A stretch of DNA of 10,834 nt, taken from assembly GCA_955652195.1 (NCBI GenBank), contig CATPBC010000275.1:1-10834 (forward strand). Reading direction: 5' to 3'. This stretch comes from an uncultured Xanthobacteraceae bacterium (lineage in GTDB: Bacteria > Pseudomonadota > Alphaproteobacteria > Rhizobiales > Xanthobacteraceae). The notes below the pieces were generated by a model. The model searched no databases and was not told the DNA's origin. It saw nothing but the letters and a program-made list of their open reading frames with translations. Made by a program: the position numbers and the translations under genes. This document shows, one piece after another, positions 1 through 7,804 of the stretch; position 1 is the first letter of the stretch, and every line of letters begins with the position of its first letter.

Positions 1-11
1 CACATGTCCAT
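1..11 (-). CDS. Possible 5' end of the next gene (bamA expected), cut by window edge
   Basis: Only a possible start is visible: an ATG at 11-9 with a second in-frame ATG at 5-3, and an AAAGGG Shine-Dalgarno-like stretch ending 10 nt upstream. A TTG at 17-15 is also in frame. Only three codons lie in the window, so the product cannot be read. The expectation of bamA (outer membrane beta-barrel assembly protein) rests solely on the usual alphaproteobacterial order rseP-bamA. The ATG could be fortuitous. Confidence 0.25.
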
Positions 12-171
12 GCGCAAAGCGCCCTTTACCCCTGTCGCCGCCCCCAGTGGCGGGCTACTGGTCCCCGGTTCTCCTTGCGCGGGATCGAATTTCGGTTGGT
101 CTTTCTACCATTTTTTACTCCCCCATCCGGCGACCGCCCCGGTCGCTGGCTGCGTTGCCCCAGTTCGCGTC
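12..171. other. Non-coding spacer after rseP with two small inverted repeats
   Basis: This 160-bp stretch follows the rseP stop codon. It holds two perfect inverted repeats: GCGACCG/CGGTCGC with a 3-nt loop at 130-146, and CCAGT/ACTGG with an 8-nt loop at 44-61. Neither is followed by a T run on the minus strand (an A-rich stretch follows the first), so neither is a convincing intrinsic terminator. Transcription probably continues into the next gene. I see no clear promoter and no conserved protein in any frame. Confidence 0.4.
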
Positions 172-1323
172 CTAAGAAGTGGTCAGATGAACGATGTCAT
201 TGAAAGTTGCAAATATCATCAACATGACGACGATCGCGAGCCCAATGCGGAAACCGACCTCCTGGGCGCGTTCCGAAAGCGGTCGACCCCGTACCGCCTC
301 GATTGAATAGAACAAAAGGTGACCGCCATCGAGCAGCGGAATCGGAAAAAGGTTAAGCAGCCCGATCGAAACTGAGAGCACCGCCGCGAGATGAACCAGG
401 GCGGCAAAGCCGATGGTTGCGACTTGCCCCGAAATCTGGGCGATCCTGATTGGGCCGCCGAGTTGGTCAGCAGCTTCGCGGCCAACAATAACGCCGCCGA
501 TATAGCTGAGCGTGCGGTCGACGACGAACCAAGTTTCCTGCCCGCCAAGCCAAATCGCCTGGACCGGCGAAACCGGCTGGTACTTTACGTCTCCTGGCGC
601 CATTGAGCGCGTAATGCCGAGGATGCCGATACGACGGACATTGCCGAAACTGTCCTTGACCTCTTTGAGCGCCGGGGTCGCTTTCAGGAGCAGCTGTGAA
701 CCGTTGCGCTCCACCTTGATCGACAGTGTGCGGTCCGCGCTGTCGCCGACGATGCGCTGCATATCGGCAAAGTTATCGATTGGCTGCCCATCGATTGCCA
801 GGACGATGTCGCCCGGCTGAAAGCCCGCCGTCGCGGCCACACTATCGGCCTGCACGGTGTCCACCCGTGCGCTCATTGTCTGCTTGCCATAGATCATGAA
901 GATCCCGGCAAAAATCACTATCGCTAAAAGGAAATTTGCCAGCGGGCCGGCGACCACAATGGCCGCTCGCTTGCGCACCGGCTGGAAGTGGAAGCTGAGT
1001 GCGCGGTCCCCCTCATTCATCGTCTGCAGGCGAGAAGCATCGGGGGCACTGCCGGCATTTTCGTCGCCGAAAAACTTCACGTAACCGCCAAGCGGGATCG
1101 CGGCGATCTTCCAGCGCGTGCCGTAGCGGTCATTGAAACCGGCGAGTTCCGGACCAAAGCCGATCGAAAACGTCAGAACCCGGACGCCGCAGAGCCGCGC
1201 GACCAGGAAATGGCCCAGCTCATGGAAGAACACGACAAGGCTGAGGACGAATAAAAAAGGGACGACGTAGCCGGCCACCCCTCCGCCCAACGCGTGGATA
1301 TGCGAAAGAAAAAAAGACCCCAT
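172..1323 (-). CDS. rseP: RseP, site-2 intramembrane zinc metalloprotease
   Basis: This 383-residue inner-membrane protease belongs to family M50. In E. coli the homologue cuts the anti-sigma factor RseA after DegS, releasing envelope-stress sigma factor, and also clears signal-peptide remnants. Visible landmarks are a first membrane segment around 20-40 carrying the zinc motif HELGH (34-38), a conserved GGYVKFFGD loop (79-87), GPLAN at the start of a second hydrophobic segment (126-145), one PDZ domain at about 150-220, a hydrophobic segment near 305-325, the third zinc ligand region NLFPIPLLDG (324-333, Asp332), and a last hydrophobic segment near 358-375. The E. coli protein is about 450 residues with two PDZ domains; one PDZ and this length fit alphaproteobacterial members. 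The ATG at 1323 lies 44 nt after the dxr stop. An AGGGG 16 nt upstream is a poor ribosome site, so the start is less certain than the family call. Confidence 0.96.
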   Translation of the reverse strand: MGSFFLSHIHALGGGVAGYVVPFLFVLSLVVFFHELGHFLVARLCGVRVLTFSIGFGPELAGFNDRYGTRWKIAAIPLGGYVKFFGDENAGSAPDASRLQTMNEGDRALSFHFQPVRKRAAIVVAGPLANFLLAIVIFAGIFMIYGKQTMSARVDTVQADSVAATAGFQPGDIVLAIDGQPIDNFADMQRIVGDSADRTLSIKVERNGSQLLLKATPALKEVKDSFGNVRRIGILGITRSMAPGDVKYQPVSPVQAIWLGGQETWFVVDRTLSYIGGVIVGREAADQLGGPIRIAQISGQVATIGFAALVHLAAVLSVSIGLLNLFPIPLLDGGHLLFYSIEAVRGRPLSERAQEVGFRIGLAIVVMLMIFATFNDIVHLTTS

Positions 1324-1367
1324 GATGCGGTCCGAAATCCCCTATGTTCCAGCCAGATTTGCCAGCG

Positions 1368-2603
1368 CTAACATGCCATTGCGGCAATTTCGGGCAAGAG
1401 GTCGGCGGCCAGCCTTCTGGCATTATGGTCAATGGCCAGCGCCTCCTCGACTGATTGTGGCTCGGCAGTCTCGCCTCGGCGCTGGGCGGCTTCCAAGGTC
1501 GCCTCCACCAGGCTCGCTATGCCACAGAAACCGAGCCGGCCCGCAACAAATTCGCGGACTGCGACCTCGTTGGCGGCATTGAGCACTGTCGGCGCCGAGC
1601 CGCCGGCGGCGAGCGCCCGCCGGGCGATGCCGAGCGCGGGAAAGCGGGTGAGGTCCGGCTCCTCAAAGCTCAAACTCGCAACGCGCGCCAGATCGAGGCG
1701 CGGTGCCGGCGTACCCATGCGGATCGGCCAGGCCAAACAATGCGCAATCGGGATTCGCATATCCGGCGAACCCAGTTGGGCGATTACTGAGCCGTCGCGA
1801 AATTCGACGAGGCCATGAACGATGGATTGTGGATGGACGAGAACGTCGAGTTCATCCGGCCGCAATGCAAACAAGTGATGGGCCTCAATGAGTTCGAGAC
1901 CCTTATTCATCAGCGTCGCCGAATCGATTGTCACCTTGGGACCCATGGACCAGGTCGGATGTTTCAAGGCCTGCTCCACCGTGACTTTGCGGATCGCGTC
2001 CAGCGGCCAAGTCCGGAACGGACCGCCGGATGCAGTAAGCACGATGCGCCGGATGTCCTCACGCCGGCCGGCGCTTAGCGCCTGGAAAATCGCATTATGC
2101 TCGGAATCGACCGGCAGGACCGTGGCGCCTTTGGCGGCGGCACGCCGCATGAACAGCGCGCCCGCGCAAACCAGGCACTCTTTATTCGCAAGCGCGACCG
2201 TGGCGCCGCGCTCTGCGGCCGCAAGCGTCGGCGCCAGGCTTGCCGCGCCGGTGATTGCCGCCATGACCCAATCCGCAGGCCGCTGCGCGGCCTCGACAAT
2301 CGCCGTCTCGCCGGCGGCAGCTTTGATGCCTGAGCCGGCGAGTTCGGATTTCAGACTCTGATAAGCAGCGGGGTCGGCGACCGCCGCAAAACGTGCGCCA
2401 AGCTCGCGCGCAAGGCGCGCCAGCGCCACGGCATCGCGATGCGCGGTCACCGCCTCGACCGCATAATGGTCGAGGTCGTGCCGCAGCAAGTCCGCCGTGC
2501 TGGAGCCGATCGAGCCGGTAGCGCCGAGCAAAGTGACTGTCCGGGGCACGCGCGCCGGTTCGGCGTTTGCAATCGCGCGTCTTTGCTTCATCGGTAAAAC
2601 CAT
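1368..2603 (-). CDS. dxr: 1-deoxy-D-xylulose 5-phosphate reductoisomerase (Dxr/IspC)
   Basis: The enzyme converts 1-deoxyxylulose 5-phosphate to 2-C-methylerythritol 4-phosphate with NADPH and a divalent metal. This is the committed step of the MEP pathway, which makes the IPP and DMAPP that ultimately feed UppS. Numbering from the ATG at 2603 (411 residues): NADPH-binding GATGSIG at 27-33, LANKE at 138-142, metal-site DSEHNA at 166-171 (Asp166, Glu168), ASGGPF at 191-196, and [10 protein letters not shown] at 232-241, whose Glu237 corresponds to the third metal ligand. All key residues are present and the length is normal apart from a short N-terminal extension. The frame stays open upstream to 2666 inside cdsA, but those residues are not conserved-looking. 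ATG 2603 is 7 nt after the cdsA stop; ATG 2591 (starting MKQRR) is an equally plausible start. Neither has a strong Shine-Dalgarno, suggesting translational coupling to cdsA. Confidence 0.96.
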   Translation of the reverse strand: MVLPMKQRRAIANAEPARVPRTVTLLGATGSIGSSTADLLRHDLDHYAVEAVTAHRDAVALARLARELGARFAAVADPAAYQSLKSELAGSGIKAAAGETAIVEAAQRPADWVMAAITGAASLAPTLAAAERGATVALANKECLVCAGALFMRRAAAKGATVLPVDSEHNAIFQALSAGRREDIRRIVLTASGGPFRTWPLDAIRKVTVEQALKHPTWSMGPKVTIDSATLMNKGLELIEAHHLFALRPDELDVLVHPQSIVHGLVEFRDGSVIAQLGSPDMRIPIAHCLAWPIRMGTPAPRLDLARVASLSFEEPDLTRFPALGIARRALAAGGSAPTVLNAANEVAVREFVAGRLGFCGIASLVEATLEAAQRRGETAEPQSVEEALAIDHNARRLAADLLPEIAAMAC

Positions 2604-2610
2604 GCCGCGG

Positions 2611-3444
2611 CTACCATAACAACAGGCCCCGTGCGGAGGCAGCCATACCCATCCGCAGGGCGCCAATTAAAACCGCTGCCAACGCGGCAAGCAGTAAGCC
2701 ATCGACGCGATCCATAACCCCGCCATGGCCGGGAATGAGCGTGCTCGCGTCCTTGGCGCCGAACCGTCGCTTGACCCAGGATTCGAGGAGGTCCCCAAGC
2801 TGGGCCGCTATCGAAAGAATCAGAGCTAGAACTCCGGCCACCAGCGGTTGGGTTCCAGCGCTCGCATAGGCCACCGCGGAGCCCGCGGCAATCCCCCCCG
2901 CCAAGCCTCCAATCGCGCCGGCCCAGGTCTTTTTCGGGCTGACGCGCCGCCAAAGTAGCGGGCCTGCCAAGGAGCGGCCGACAAGATAAGCGAATATATC
3001 GGTCGCCCAAACAGTTGCGAACAGGAACAGGACGGCCGCGAGCCCCAACTCGGGATCGCTGCGCAGCACGATGGGACAAATGAGCACTATGCCGGCATAA
3101 ATCGCCCCGGCCGCAGGCCAACGGGATGACACATCGGGGCGGCGCGCAGCCGGCAGTGTTGCGCTCACGGTAGCAACCGCAAACGCGCCAAGTACGACGA
3201 CACCCATTGCTTCGTAGGGCATCGTTTTTTGCGTAAGAATGGCGGCGATGAACAGCGCCGCTAATCCCGGACCGAGAATGCGCCACCCGGCGGCACGCGC
3301 GACCAGGACGCTCCATTCCCAAAACACGACCGCCGCAGTGATGGCGCAGACTGCGGTGAAAACCCAGCCCCCCAAGAAAGCCGCCAGGATCGCAAGCGGC
3401 GCGAGCACCGCAGCCGACGCGGTGCGACGCAGGAAATTTTCCAT
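2611..3444 (-). CDS. cdsA: Phosphatidate cytidylyltransferase (CDP-diacylglycerol synthase)
   Basis: CdsA is a polytopic inner-membrane enzyme that joins CTP and phosphatidic acid to give CDP-diacylglycerol, precursor of all major phospholipids. From ATG 3444 the protein has 277 residues, usual for the family. It shows alternating hydrophobic segments from residue 10 onward (seven or eight in all), the conserved [12 protein letters not shown] stretch (169-180), and the full family signature at 222-249: Ser222, KRRFGAKD (225-232), PGHGG (238-242), then DRVDG (245-249) with its two Asp residues. It sits between uppS and dxr as in other Alphaproteobacteria. The start is uncertain. A GTG at 3507, in the same frame, overlaps the uppS stop as GTGA and would add 21 residues; ATG 3444 has no good Shine-Dalgarno. 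The function is secure, the exact N-terminus is not. Confidence 0.95.
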   Translation of the reverse strand: MENFLRRTASAAVLAPLAILAAFLGGWVFTAVCAITAAVVFWEWSVLVARAAGWRILGPGLAALFIAAILTQKTMPYEAMGVVVLGAFAVATVSATLPAARRPDVSSRWPAAGAIYAGIVLICPIVLRSDPELGLAAVLFLFATVWATDIFAYLVGRSLAGPLLWRRVSPKKTWAGAIGGLAGGIAAGSAVAYASAGTQPLVAGVLALILSIAAQLGDLLESWVKRRFGAKDASTLIPGHGGVMDRVDGLLLAALAAVLIGALRMGMAASARGLLLW

Positions 3445-3503
3445 CGCTGCTGGACCGGTCTTGTCGCTCCCGCCCGCGCCGGGGTGGCGCCGGTTCGGAT
3501 TGA

Positions 3504-4280
3504 TCACGATCCCGTCTGCGCAATCAGCCCGCCGAACCGCCGTTCGCGCCGGCGGTACTCGGCGATCGCACCCTCGAGCGCCGCACGGTCGAAATCGGGC
3601 CAATAGATCGGCACAAAGACGAGCTCGCTATAAGCGGCCTGCCAGAGCAGGAAATTCGATAGGCGCTGTTCGCCGCTGGTGCGGATGATCACATCGGGAT
3701 CAGGCAGGTCCGGTTGGTCGAGATGACGCGCCAAGAGATCCGGCGTGATGTCGTCGGCAGATAGCCGCCCCTCGAGGACTTCGAGCGCGAGGCGGCGCGC
3801 AGCGCGCGCAATCTCCTGCCGCGCGCCATAGTTGAAGGCAACGACAAGCATCAGACCATCGTTGTGCTTGGTCAGGTCTTCAGCTTCTTCAAGGAGCGCG
3901 CGGATATCGGTGGGAAGGTCCTCGCGTTCGCCGATCACGCGCACGTGCACATTGCTCTTGTGCAGGTCGGCAAGATCGTTACGGATGAACCGGCGCAACA
4001 GTGCCAACAGATCGCGAATTTCCGACTGCGGCCGCGACCAGTTTTCAGAGCTGAAGGAAAAAATCGTCAGGACAGAAATGCCGAGCTCGCTCGCGGCGCG
4101 CACGGTTTTGCGCAACGCCTCGACGCCGCGGCGATGCCCTTCGACGCGTGGTAGGCCGCGCGCCGCGGCCCAGCGGCCGTTTCCATCCATGATGATGGCG
4201 ACGTGCCGGGGCGTATCAAAGCCATCGCCGCCCGACTGCAGCTGCTGACTTGTTTTTGTCGATATTGCTGCGTCGCTCAA
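3504..4280 (-). CDS. uppS: Undecaprenyl diphosphate synthase (cis-prenyltransferase), TTG start
   Basis: UppS adds eight isoprene units from IPP to farnesyl diphosphate in cis, making the C55 lipid carrier for peptidoglycan and surface polysaccharides. It is soluble or loosely membrane-bound. In this 258-residue protein the catalytic Asp32 lies in MDGNGRWA (31-38), followed by His49 in the GHRRG region and FSFSSENW (74-81). The C-terminal signature [20 protein letters not shown] runs from 194 to 213, with Arg200 and Arg206 in the substrate-binding positions and Glu219 as the metal-site acid. The start is a TTG at 4280-4278 that overlaps the frr stop (TTGA). No ATG or GTG occurs in frame before the catalytic MDGNG, so TTG is effectively forced. 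AGGAG at 4296-4292 lies 11 nt upstream. The extension before the conserved core is about 25 residues. Confidence 0.96.
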   Translation of the reverse strand: MSDAAISTKTSQQLQSGGDGFDTPRHVAIIMDGNGRWAAARGLPRVEGHRRGVEALRKTVRAASELGISVLTIFSFSSENWSRPQSEIRDLLALLRRFIRNDLADLHKSNVHVRVIGEREDLPTDIRALLEEAEDLTKHNDGLMLVVAFNYGARQEIARAARRLALEVLEGRLSADDITPDLLARHLDQPDLPDPDVIIRTSGEQRLSNFLLWQAAYSELVFVPIYWPDFDRAALEGAIAEYRRRERRFGGLIAQTGS

Positions 4281-4840
4281 ACCGTCATGATCTCCTTTTC
4301 TTTGGTGGCAAGGAGTTTCTCGACTTCGGCGATCGTCGAGTCGGTTGCCTTTTGGACCTCGTCGGCGCGGCCGTTATGTTCGTCCTCGCTGATCTTGTGA
4401 TCCTTTTCCAGTTTTTTGAGAAGGTCGAGGCCGTCGCGGCGAACATGGCGCACTGCGATGCGGGCGCCTTCGGCATATTTGTGGGCAACTTTAACAATTT
4501 CCCGCCGGCGCTCCTCGTTCAATTCGGGGATCCGCAAACGCAACACTTGCCCTTCGGTGGAGGGCGTCAGCCCGAGATTGGCAGCCGAGATTGCCTTCTC
4601 CACCGCATGAACCATGGAGCGGTCCCAAACCTGCACACTGAGCAGCCGCGGTTCAGGCACGCTGATCGTGGCGAGCTGATTGAGTGGCATATGCGAGCCG
4701 TAGGCTTCAACCTGGACATGGTCGAGCAAGGCAGTCGAAGCGCGGCCGGTGCGCAGCCCTGAAAGTTCTTGTTTGAGCGCCGCGATCGCCCCCTGCATGC
4801 GGCGCTTGAGATCGTTCATATCGAATGTCGTCGTTGCCAT
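4277..4840 (-). CDS. frr: Ribosome recycling factor (RRF)
   Basis: RRF splits post-termination ribosomes together with EF-G, freeing subunits for a new round of translation. The protein has 187 residues against 185 in E. coli. It shows the two-domain pattern: a long-helix region at 1-30 containing [10 protein letters not shown] (26-35), the beta-rich domain II (about 31-105, with [19 protein letters not shown] at 47-65), and the returning helices of domain I with [10 protein letters not shown] (103-112) and VRHVRRD (130-136), whose Arg134 corresponds to the functionally important Arg132 of E. coli. The ATG at 4840 has a strong GGAGG site five bases upstream. The gene lies 100 bp after pyrH, the usual neighbour, and its TGA stop overlaps the TTG start of uppS. 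Confidence 0.97.
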   Translation of the reverse strand: MATTTFDMNDLKRRMQGAIAALKQELSGLRTGRASTALLDHVQVEAYGSHMPLNQLATISVPEPRLLSVQVWDRSMVHAVEKAISAANLGLTPSTEGQVLRLRIPELNEERRREIVKVAHKYAEGARIAVRHVRRDGLDLLKKLEKDHKISEDEHNGRADEVQKATDSTIAEVEKLLATKEKEIMTV

Positions 4841-4845
4841 GGTAG

Positions 4846-4850
4846 CCTCC
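4846..4850 (-). promoter_or_regulatory. Strong Shine-Dalgarno of frr
   Basis: The minus strand reads GGAGG, then five bases (CTACC), then ATG at 4840. It is the strongest ribosome site I see in the window. It fixes the frr start and suggests that frr is initiated independently rather than by coupling to pyrH. Confidence 0.75.
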
Positions 4851-4858
4851 GTGGCACC

Positions 4859-4909
4859 CTATGCCGGCACCGCCGCAGCGAGTGCGCGCGGCAACCATTC
4901 GCCTCTCAT
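4859..4909 (-). other. Candidate 16-codon ORF in the pyrH-frr gap
   Basis: In the 100-bp spacer between pyrH and frr, an ATG at 4909 opens a frame for MRGEWLPRALAAAVPA that ends at TAG 4861-4859, 18 bp before frr. AAGGA lies six bases upstream of the ATG, a good Shine-Dalgarno distance. The peptide has no family I recognise. It may be a leader peptide or micro-ORF affecting frr translation, or simply chance in GC-rich DNA. Nothing in this window shows conservation. Confidence 0.2.
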
Positions 4910-4940
4910 TACGCTTCCTTAGGCGCAGTGGCCGCGAGCG

Positions 4941-5654
4941 TTAGCTGACGGTCGTGAAATGGCCTCTGCCGCACAAGACATTTTCGATCGCGCCATGCTC
5001 GCGGATCGAAAACACGATGATAGGCATACGGTTTTCCTGGGCAAGCGCAAACGCCGTTGCGTCCATGATCTTCAAGCGCCGATCCATGGCTTCCTGATGG
5101 TCGAGATGGTCAAAACGGGTCGCTTTTGGATCATGTTTCGGATCTGCGGTATAGACCCCGTCCACGTCGGTGGCCTTGAGTACAGCGTCACACTGCATTT
5201 CTGCGGCGCGCAGGATGGCCGTCGTGTCGGTCGTGAAATAGGGATTGCCGGTGCCGCCCGCGAACACGATGATGCGTTTGTCTTCTAAATGGCGGAGTGC
5301 GCGCTGGCGCTCGTAAGTCTCGCAGACTTGCGGCATGGTGAGCGCGGACATCGTCCGTGCGCCGACCCCGGCCCGTTCGATCGCGGCTTCCAAGACCAGC
5401 GCATTCATGACCGTTGCCAGCATGCCCATGGCGTCCGCGGTCGGCCGCGAGATGCCATCCTCAGACACTTTTGCACCGCGCAGCACGTTGCCGCCGCCGA
5501 CCACCACGCCGAGACTGATGCCGAGCCGGTGAGTGGCGACGAGGTCGCGGGCGAAGCGGTCGATAGTCGCCTGATGAATGCCGAATTTTTCGGGGCCGCT
5601 TAATGCTTCGCCAGACAGTTTAACGATGACGCGCCGGTATTTCGGTATTGCCAT
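4941..5654 (-). CDS. pyrH: UMP kinase
   Basis: PyrH phosphorylates UMP to UDP using ATP, the step that supplies UTP and CTP (for RNA, UDP-sugars and the CdsA reaction). Bacterial enzymes of this amino-acid-kinase family form hexamers, often regulated by GTP and UTP. The 237-residue protein shows the phosphate-binding KLSGEAL (12-18), GGGN (53-56), the segment R70-x3-D74-x-MGMLAT ending at residue 81, the UMP-binding [12 protein letters not shown] (133-144) and [13 protein letters not shown] (160-172), all characteristic of PyrH. The length matches the E. coli enzyme (about 240). The ATG at 5654 is preceded by GAGGGG with 11-nt spacing. It lies 95 bp after tsf and 100 bp before frr, in the standard tsf-pyrH-frr order. 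Confidence 0.97.
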   Translation of the reverse strand: MAIPKYRRVIVKLSGEALSGPEKFGIHQATIDRFARDLVATHRLGISLGVVVGGGNVLRGAKVSEDGISRPTADAMGMLATVMNALVLEAAIERAGVGARTMSALTMPQVCETYERQRALRHLEDKRIIVFAGGTGNPYFTTDTTAILRAAEMQCDAVLKATDVDGVYTADPKHDPKATRFDHLDHQEAMDRRLKIMDATAFALAQENRMPIIVFSIREHGAIENVLCGRGHFTTVS

Positions 5655-5749
5655 TGAGATGCCCGCCCCTCGTCGCGGTCGATCCTCTCAGAATACGGCT
5701 ATCCTATTTGCAACCGAAAACCCAAGCCTACAACAAGTGCCGCCTACAA
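5655..5749 (-). other. tsf-pyrH intergenic spacer with an 8-bp direct repeat
   Basis: The 95-bp gap is less GC-rich than its surroundings. On the minus strand TTGTAGGC occurs twice, at 5749-5742 (directly after the tsf stop) and 5733-5726, with a 16-nt period. AT-richer stretches follow (around 5700-5720), but I could not find a -35/-10 pair with acceptable spacing, nor a terminator hairpin with a T tract. A promoter for pyrH here is possible but not shown. Confidence 0.35.
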
Positions 5750-6688
5750 TCAGTGCGTACCGGCAAGGGCAGCGACCTCGCCGCCAAAATCGCCGCTTGC
5801 GCGTTCGATTCCCTCGCCAAGCGCAAAGCGTACAAATCCGGTGACCTTGATCGGTGCACCAACCTTTGCCTCAGCCTCTTTGATAGCCTGAGCCACGCTT
5901 TTCTTATCGTCGAAGATGAAGCCCTGATCCAACAGGCAAACTTCCTTGTAGAAGGTCTTCAAGCCGGATTCGACGATTTTGTCGATCACATTGGCGGGCT
6001 TACCCTGCGCCTTGGCCTTGTCGGTCAGCACGGCCTTCTCGCGCTCGATGGCGGCGGTATCCAGTCCGGACGGATCGATCGCCTGTGGATTAGCCGACGC
6101 GACATGCATCGCCACCATCCGCCCGAAAGCTTTCAGCTCATCATCCTTCCCGCTCGATTCGAGCGCGACGATCACGCCGATCCGGCCCAATCCGTCGCTC
6201 ACCGCATTATGTATGTAGCTCGCGATCGTGCCTTTACCGACTGACAGTCCGGCAGCGCGGCGCAAGCTCATGTTCTCGCCGACCTTGGCAATCGTGTCGG
6301 CGATCGCTTCGCTGATGGTGATGTTGCCCGCTTTGGCGGCGAGGATTTTGTCGACGCTCGGGCCGGCATCGAGCGCGGCGTCGGCGATCATCTTCACCAG
6401 GCCCTGAAACAGATCGTTGCGTGCGACAAAGTCGGTTTCCGAATTGACTTCGACCAGAATTCCTTTGGCGCTCATTCCTTTGGCGCCTTTAACGGCAACG
6501 CCAACCAAGCCTTCGGCGGCCATGCGGCCGGCCTTCTTGGCGGCCTTGGATAGTCCTTTCTTGCGCAGCCAATCGACCGCGGCGTCGAGATTGCCGCCGG
6601 TCTCACTGAGCGCGGCCTTGCAATCCATCATCCCGGCTCCGGTCTGGTCGCGGAGCTCCTTCACCATGGCAGCGCTGACATTCGCCAT
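5750..6688 (-). CDS. tsf: Translation elongation factor Ts (EF-Ts)
   Basis: EF-Ts is the cytoplasmic guanine-nucleotide exchange factor that recharges EF-Tu after each aminoacyl-tRNA delivery. The 312-residue protein begins with the UBA-like N-terminal domain and family signature [16 protein letters not shown] (12-27). It then has the EF-Tu-contacting core with [13 protein letters not shown] (80-92), in which TDFV is the nucleotide-exchange motif, two repeated core subdomains (about 60-150 and 155-285), and a conserved C-terminal stretch [11 protein letters not shown] (247-257). Length is normal for alphaproteobacteria (about 300-310). The ATG at 6688 is 11 nt after the rpsB stop; an AGGG overlapping that TAG stop sits nine bases upstream, so rpsB and tsf are surely co-transcribed, as in most bacteria. 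Confidence 0.98.
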   Translation of the reverse strand: MANVSAAMVKELRDQTGAGMMDCKAALSETGGNLDAAVDWLRKKGLSKAAKKAGRMAAEGLVGVAVKGAKGMSAKGILVEVNSETDFVARNDLFQGLVKMIADAALDAGPSVDKILAAKAGNITISEAIADTIAKVGENMSLRRAAGLSVGKGTIASYIHNAVSDGLGRIGVIVALESSGKDDELKAFGRMVAMHVASANPQAIDPSGLDTAAIEREKAVLTDKAKAQGKPANVIDKIVESGLKTFYKEVCLLDQGFIFDDKKSVAQAIKEAEAKVGAPIKVTGFVRFALGEGIERASGDFGGEVAALAGTH

Positions 6689-6699
6689 CGAAAACCGCC

Positions 6700-7701
6700 C
6701 TACACTTCTTCGGCCGTCAATTCCTTGGCTTTGGCGACCCAGCTTTCCACGCGTCCGGGCAGCCCAACCTCCTCGCCGATATTATGGGTTGCTGTTGGGG
6801 AGAGTTCGGCAAGCTGCTGGAAGTGGAAGATGCCGAGGTCGTTAAGCTGCTTCTCGATCGCCGGAGAGACACTGGGAAGCTTTTTGAGATCGTCGGCAAC
6901 GCCGCGCGGCCCCGACAGCGGCTCGAAGCCTAGCTTGTTCTCGGACGCCGCGGGCACCTCCTCGACCACCGGCTCGGCCTGCGCGCCGATATCGACGCCC
7001 TGGGCGCCTTGCGCGCGCGAAATGCCGTCGATTGCCGCCTTGGCGACAAGATCGCAATAGAGCGTAATGGCGCGGCTCGCATCGTCATTGCCCGGAACGA
7101 CATAGCTAATTCCGTCCGGATCGCAATTGGTGTCGACGATGGCGGCGACCGGAATGCCGAGCCGTCGCGCTTCCTTGATCGCGATATCTTCCTTGTTTGT
7201 ATCGATGACGAAGACGAGATCCGGAAGCCCGCCCATATCCTTGATCCCGCCGAGCGCCCGATCGAGCTTGTCGCGTTCGCGCTGCAGCGTCAGCCGTTCC
7301 TTTTTGGTATAGCCTTGCGCCTCGTTCGAGCTGAGCATCTCCTCAAGCGTGCGCAGCCGCTTGATAGAATTCGAAACCGTTTTCCAGTTCGTCAGCGTGC
7401 CGCCCAGCCAGCGAGAATTGACGAAGTATTGCGCCGACCGCTTGGCGGCTTCGGCGATAGCGTCCTGCGCCTGACGCTTGGTGCCGACGAACAGGATGCG
7501 TCCGCCTTGCGCCACGGTATCGCTGATCGCCTGCAAGGCACGATGCAGCATCGGCACCGACAGCGTCAGATCGATGATGTGGATGTTGTTGCGGGTGCCA
7601 AAGATGTATTCCGACATCTTCGGGTTCCAACGGTGGGACTGATGGCCGAAATGCACGCCAGCTTCCAGAAGCTGGCGCATGCTGAAGTCTGGCAGCGCCA
7701 T
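6700..7701 (-). CDS. rpsB: 30S ribosomal protein S2 with C-terminal extension
   Basis: S2 assembles late onto the 30S subunit and helps recruit S1 and mRNA. The core (about 1-232) has [14 protein letters not shown] (8-21), [12 protein letters not shown] (24-35), [12 protein letters not shown] (71-82), [12 protein letters not shown] (95-106) and [12 protein letters not shown] (160-171), all classic S2 segments. With 333 residues it is about 90 longer than E. coli S2. After an acidic Pro/Glu-rich linker (235-265) comes a compact helical module at about 268-328 (from DDLKKL to AKAKEL) that looks like a helix-hairpin-helix fold. From memory this resembles the extension in S2 of Bradyrhizobium and relatives. 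ATG 7701 is chosen because conserved S2 proteins begin MALPxFxMRQLL and because GGAG stands eight bases upstream; the frame stays open to 7779 but upstream residues are leader RNA. Confidence 0.98.
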   Translation of the reverse strand: MALPDFSMRQLLEAGVHFGHQSHRWNPKMSEYIFGTRNNIHIIDLTLSVPMLHRALQAISDTVAQGGRILFVGTKRQAQDAIAEAAKRSAQYFVNSRWLGGTLTNWKTVSNSIKRLRTLEEMLSSNEAQGYTKKERLTLQRERDKLDRALGGIKDMGGLPDLVFVIDTNKEDIAIKEARRLGIPVAAIVDTNCDPDGISYVVPGNDDASRAITLYCDLVAKAAIDGISRAQGAQGVDIGAQAEPVVEEVPAASENKLGFEPLSGPRGVADDLKKLPSVSPAIEKQLNDLGIFHFQQLAELSPTATHNIGEEVGLPGRVESWVAKAKELTAEEV

Positions 7702-7709
7702 ATCATTTT

Positions 7710-7713
7710 CTCC
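7710..7713 (-). promoter_or_regulatory. Shine-Dalgarno of rpsB
   Basis: The minus strand reads GGAG, eight bases, then ATG at 7701. It fixes the rpsB start over the longer open frame. The SD and the bases before it (CCGGA, 7715-7711) are complementary to two UCCGG copies upstream in the leader, so the site could be masked in an alternative fold. Confidence 0.7.
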
Positions 7714-7725
7714 GGTTGATCCGCC

Positions 7726-7786
7726 GCGGACCGAGAGCCCGGCCTCTTTGGGGCCGGACACCGGACGGCTCGAAGCCAAGGTCCGC
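7726..7786 (-). promoter_or_regulatory. Structured 5' leader of rpsB, candidate S2 autoregulatory RNA
   Basis: The transcribed strand can form a branched fold. An outer helix pairs GCGGACC (7786-7780) with GGTCCGC (7732-7726), 7 bp perfect. Inside are a GGCT-TCG-AGCC hairpin (7777-7767) and a CCGGCC/GGCCGG hairpin with a 7-nt loop (7757-7739). A tandem GTCCGG-T-GTCCGG lies between and within them. The rpsB ribosome site begins 12 bases after the outer helix. In E. coli, S2 represses its own rpsB-tsf mRNA through the leader; a similar role here is inference. GC-rich DNA makes helices likely by chance, but three nested ones in 61 nt is suggestive. Confidence 0.4.
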
Positions 7787-7804
7787 GTGTGAGGTTGCCG
7801 CGCT

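Noticed and set aside
130..146. Rho-independent terminator after rseP
   Set aside because: The hairpin is perfect, but the following minus-strand sequence is GC then A-rich, without a T tract.
4..306. 100-codon plus-strand frame running from the spacer into rseP
   Set aside because: Two thirds of its length past 172 is antisense to rseP, and the start has no ribosome site; the sequence is not recognisable.
2604..2666. Longer dxr starting inside cdsA at 2666
   Set aside because: The extra residues are Cys/Trp-rich and unlike Dxr N-termini; starts at 2603 or 2591 follow the cdsA stop closely.
2588..3523. 311-codon minus-strand frame overlapping cdsA
   Set aside because: Arg/Gly-rich out-of-frame translation of the same DNA that encodes CdsA with its full signature; only the cdsA frame makes a membrane protein.
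7009..7719. 236-codon open frame on the plus strand opposite rpsB
   Set aside because: Complete shadow of rpsB with no recognisable protein features; it ends just beyond the rpsB start.
7702..7779. N-terminal extension of rpsB starting at TTG 7779
   Set aside because: The added residues are not S2-like and the DNA forms the structured leader; ATG 7701 has a good ribosome site and the conserved [12 protein letters not shown] start.
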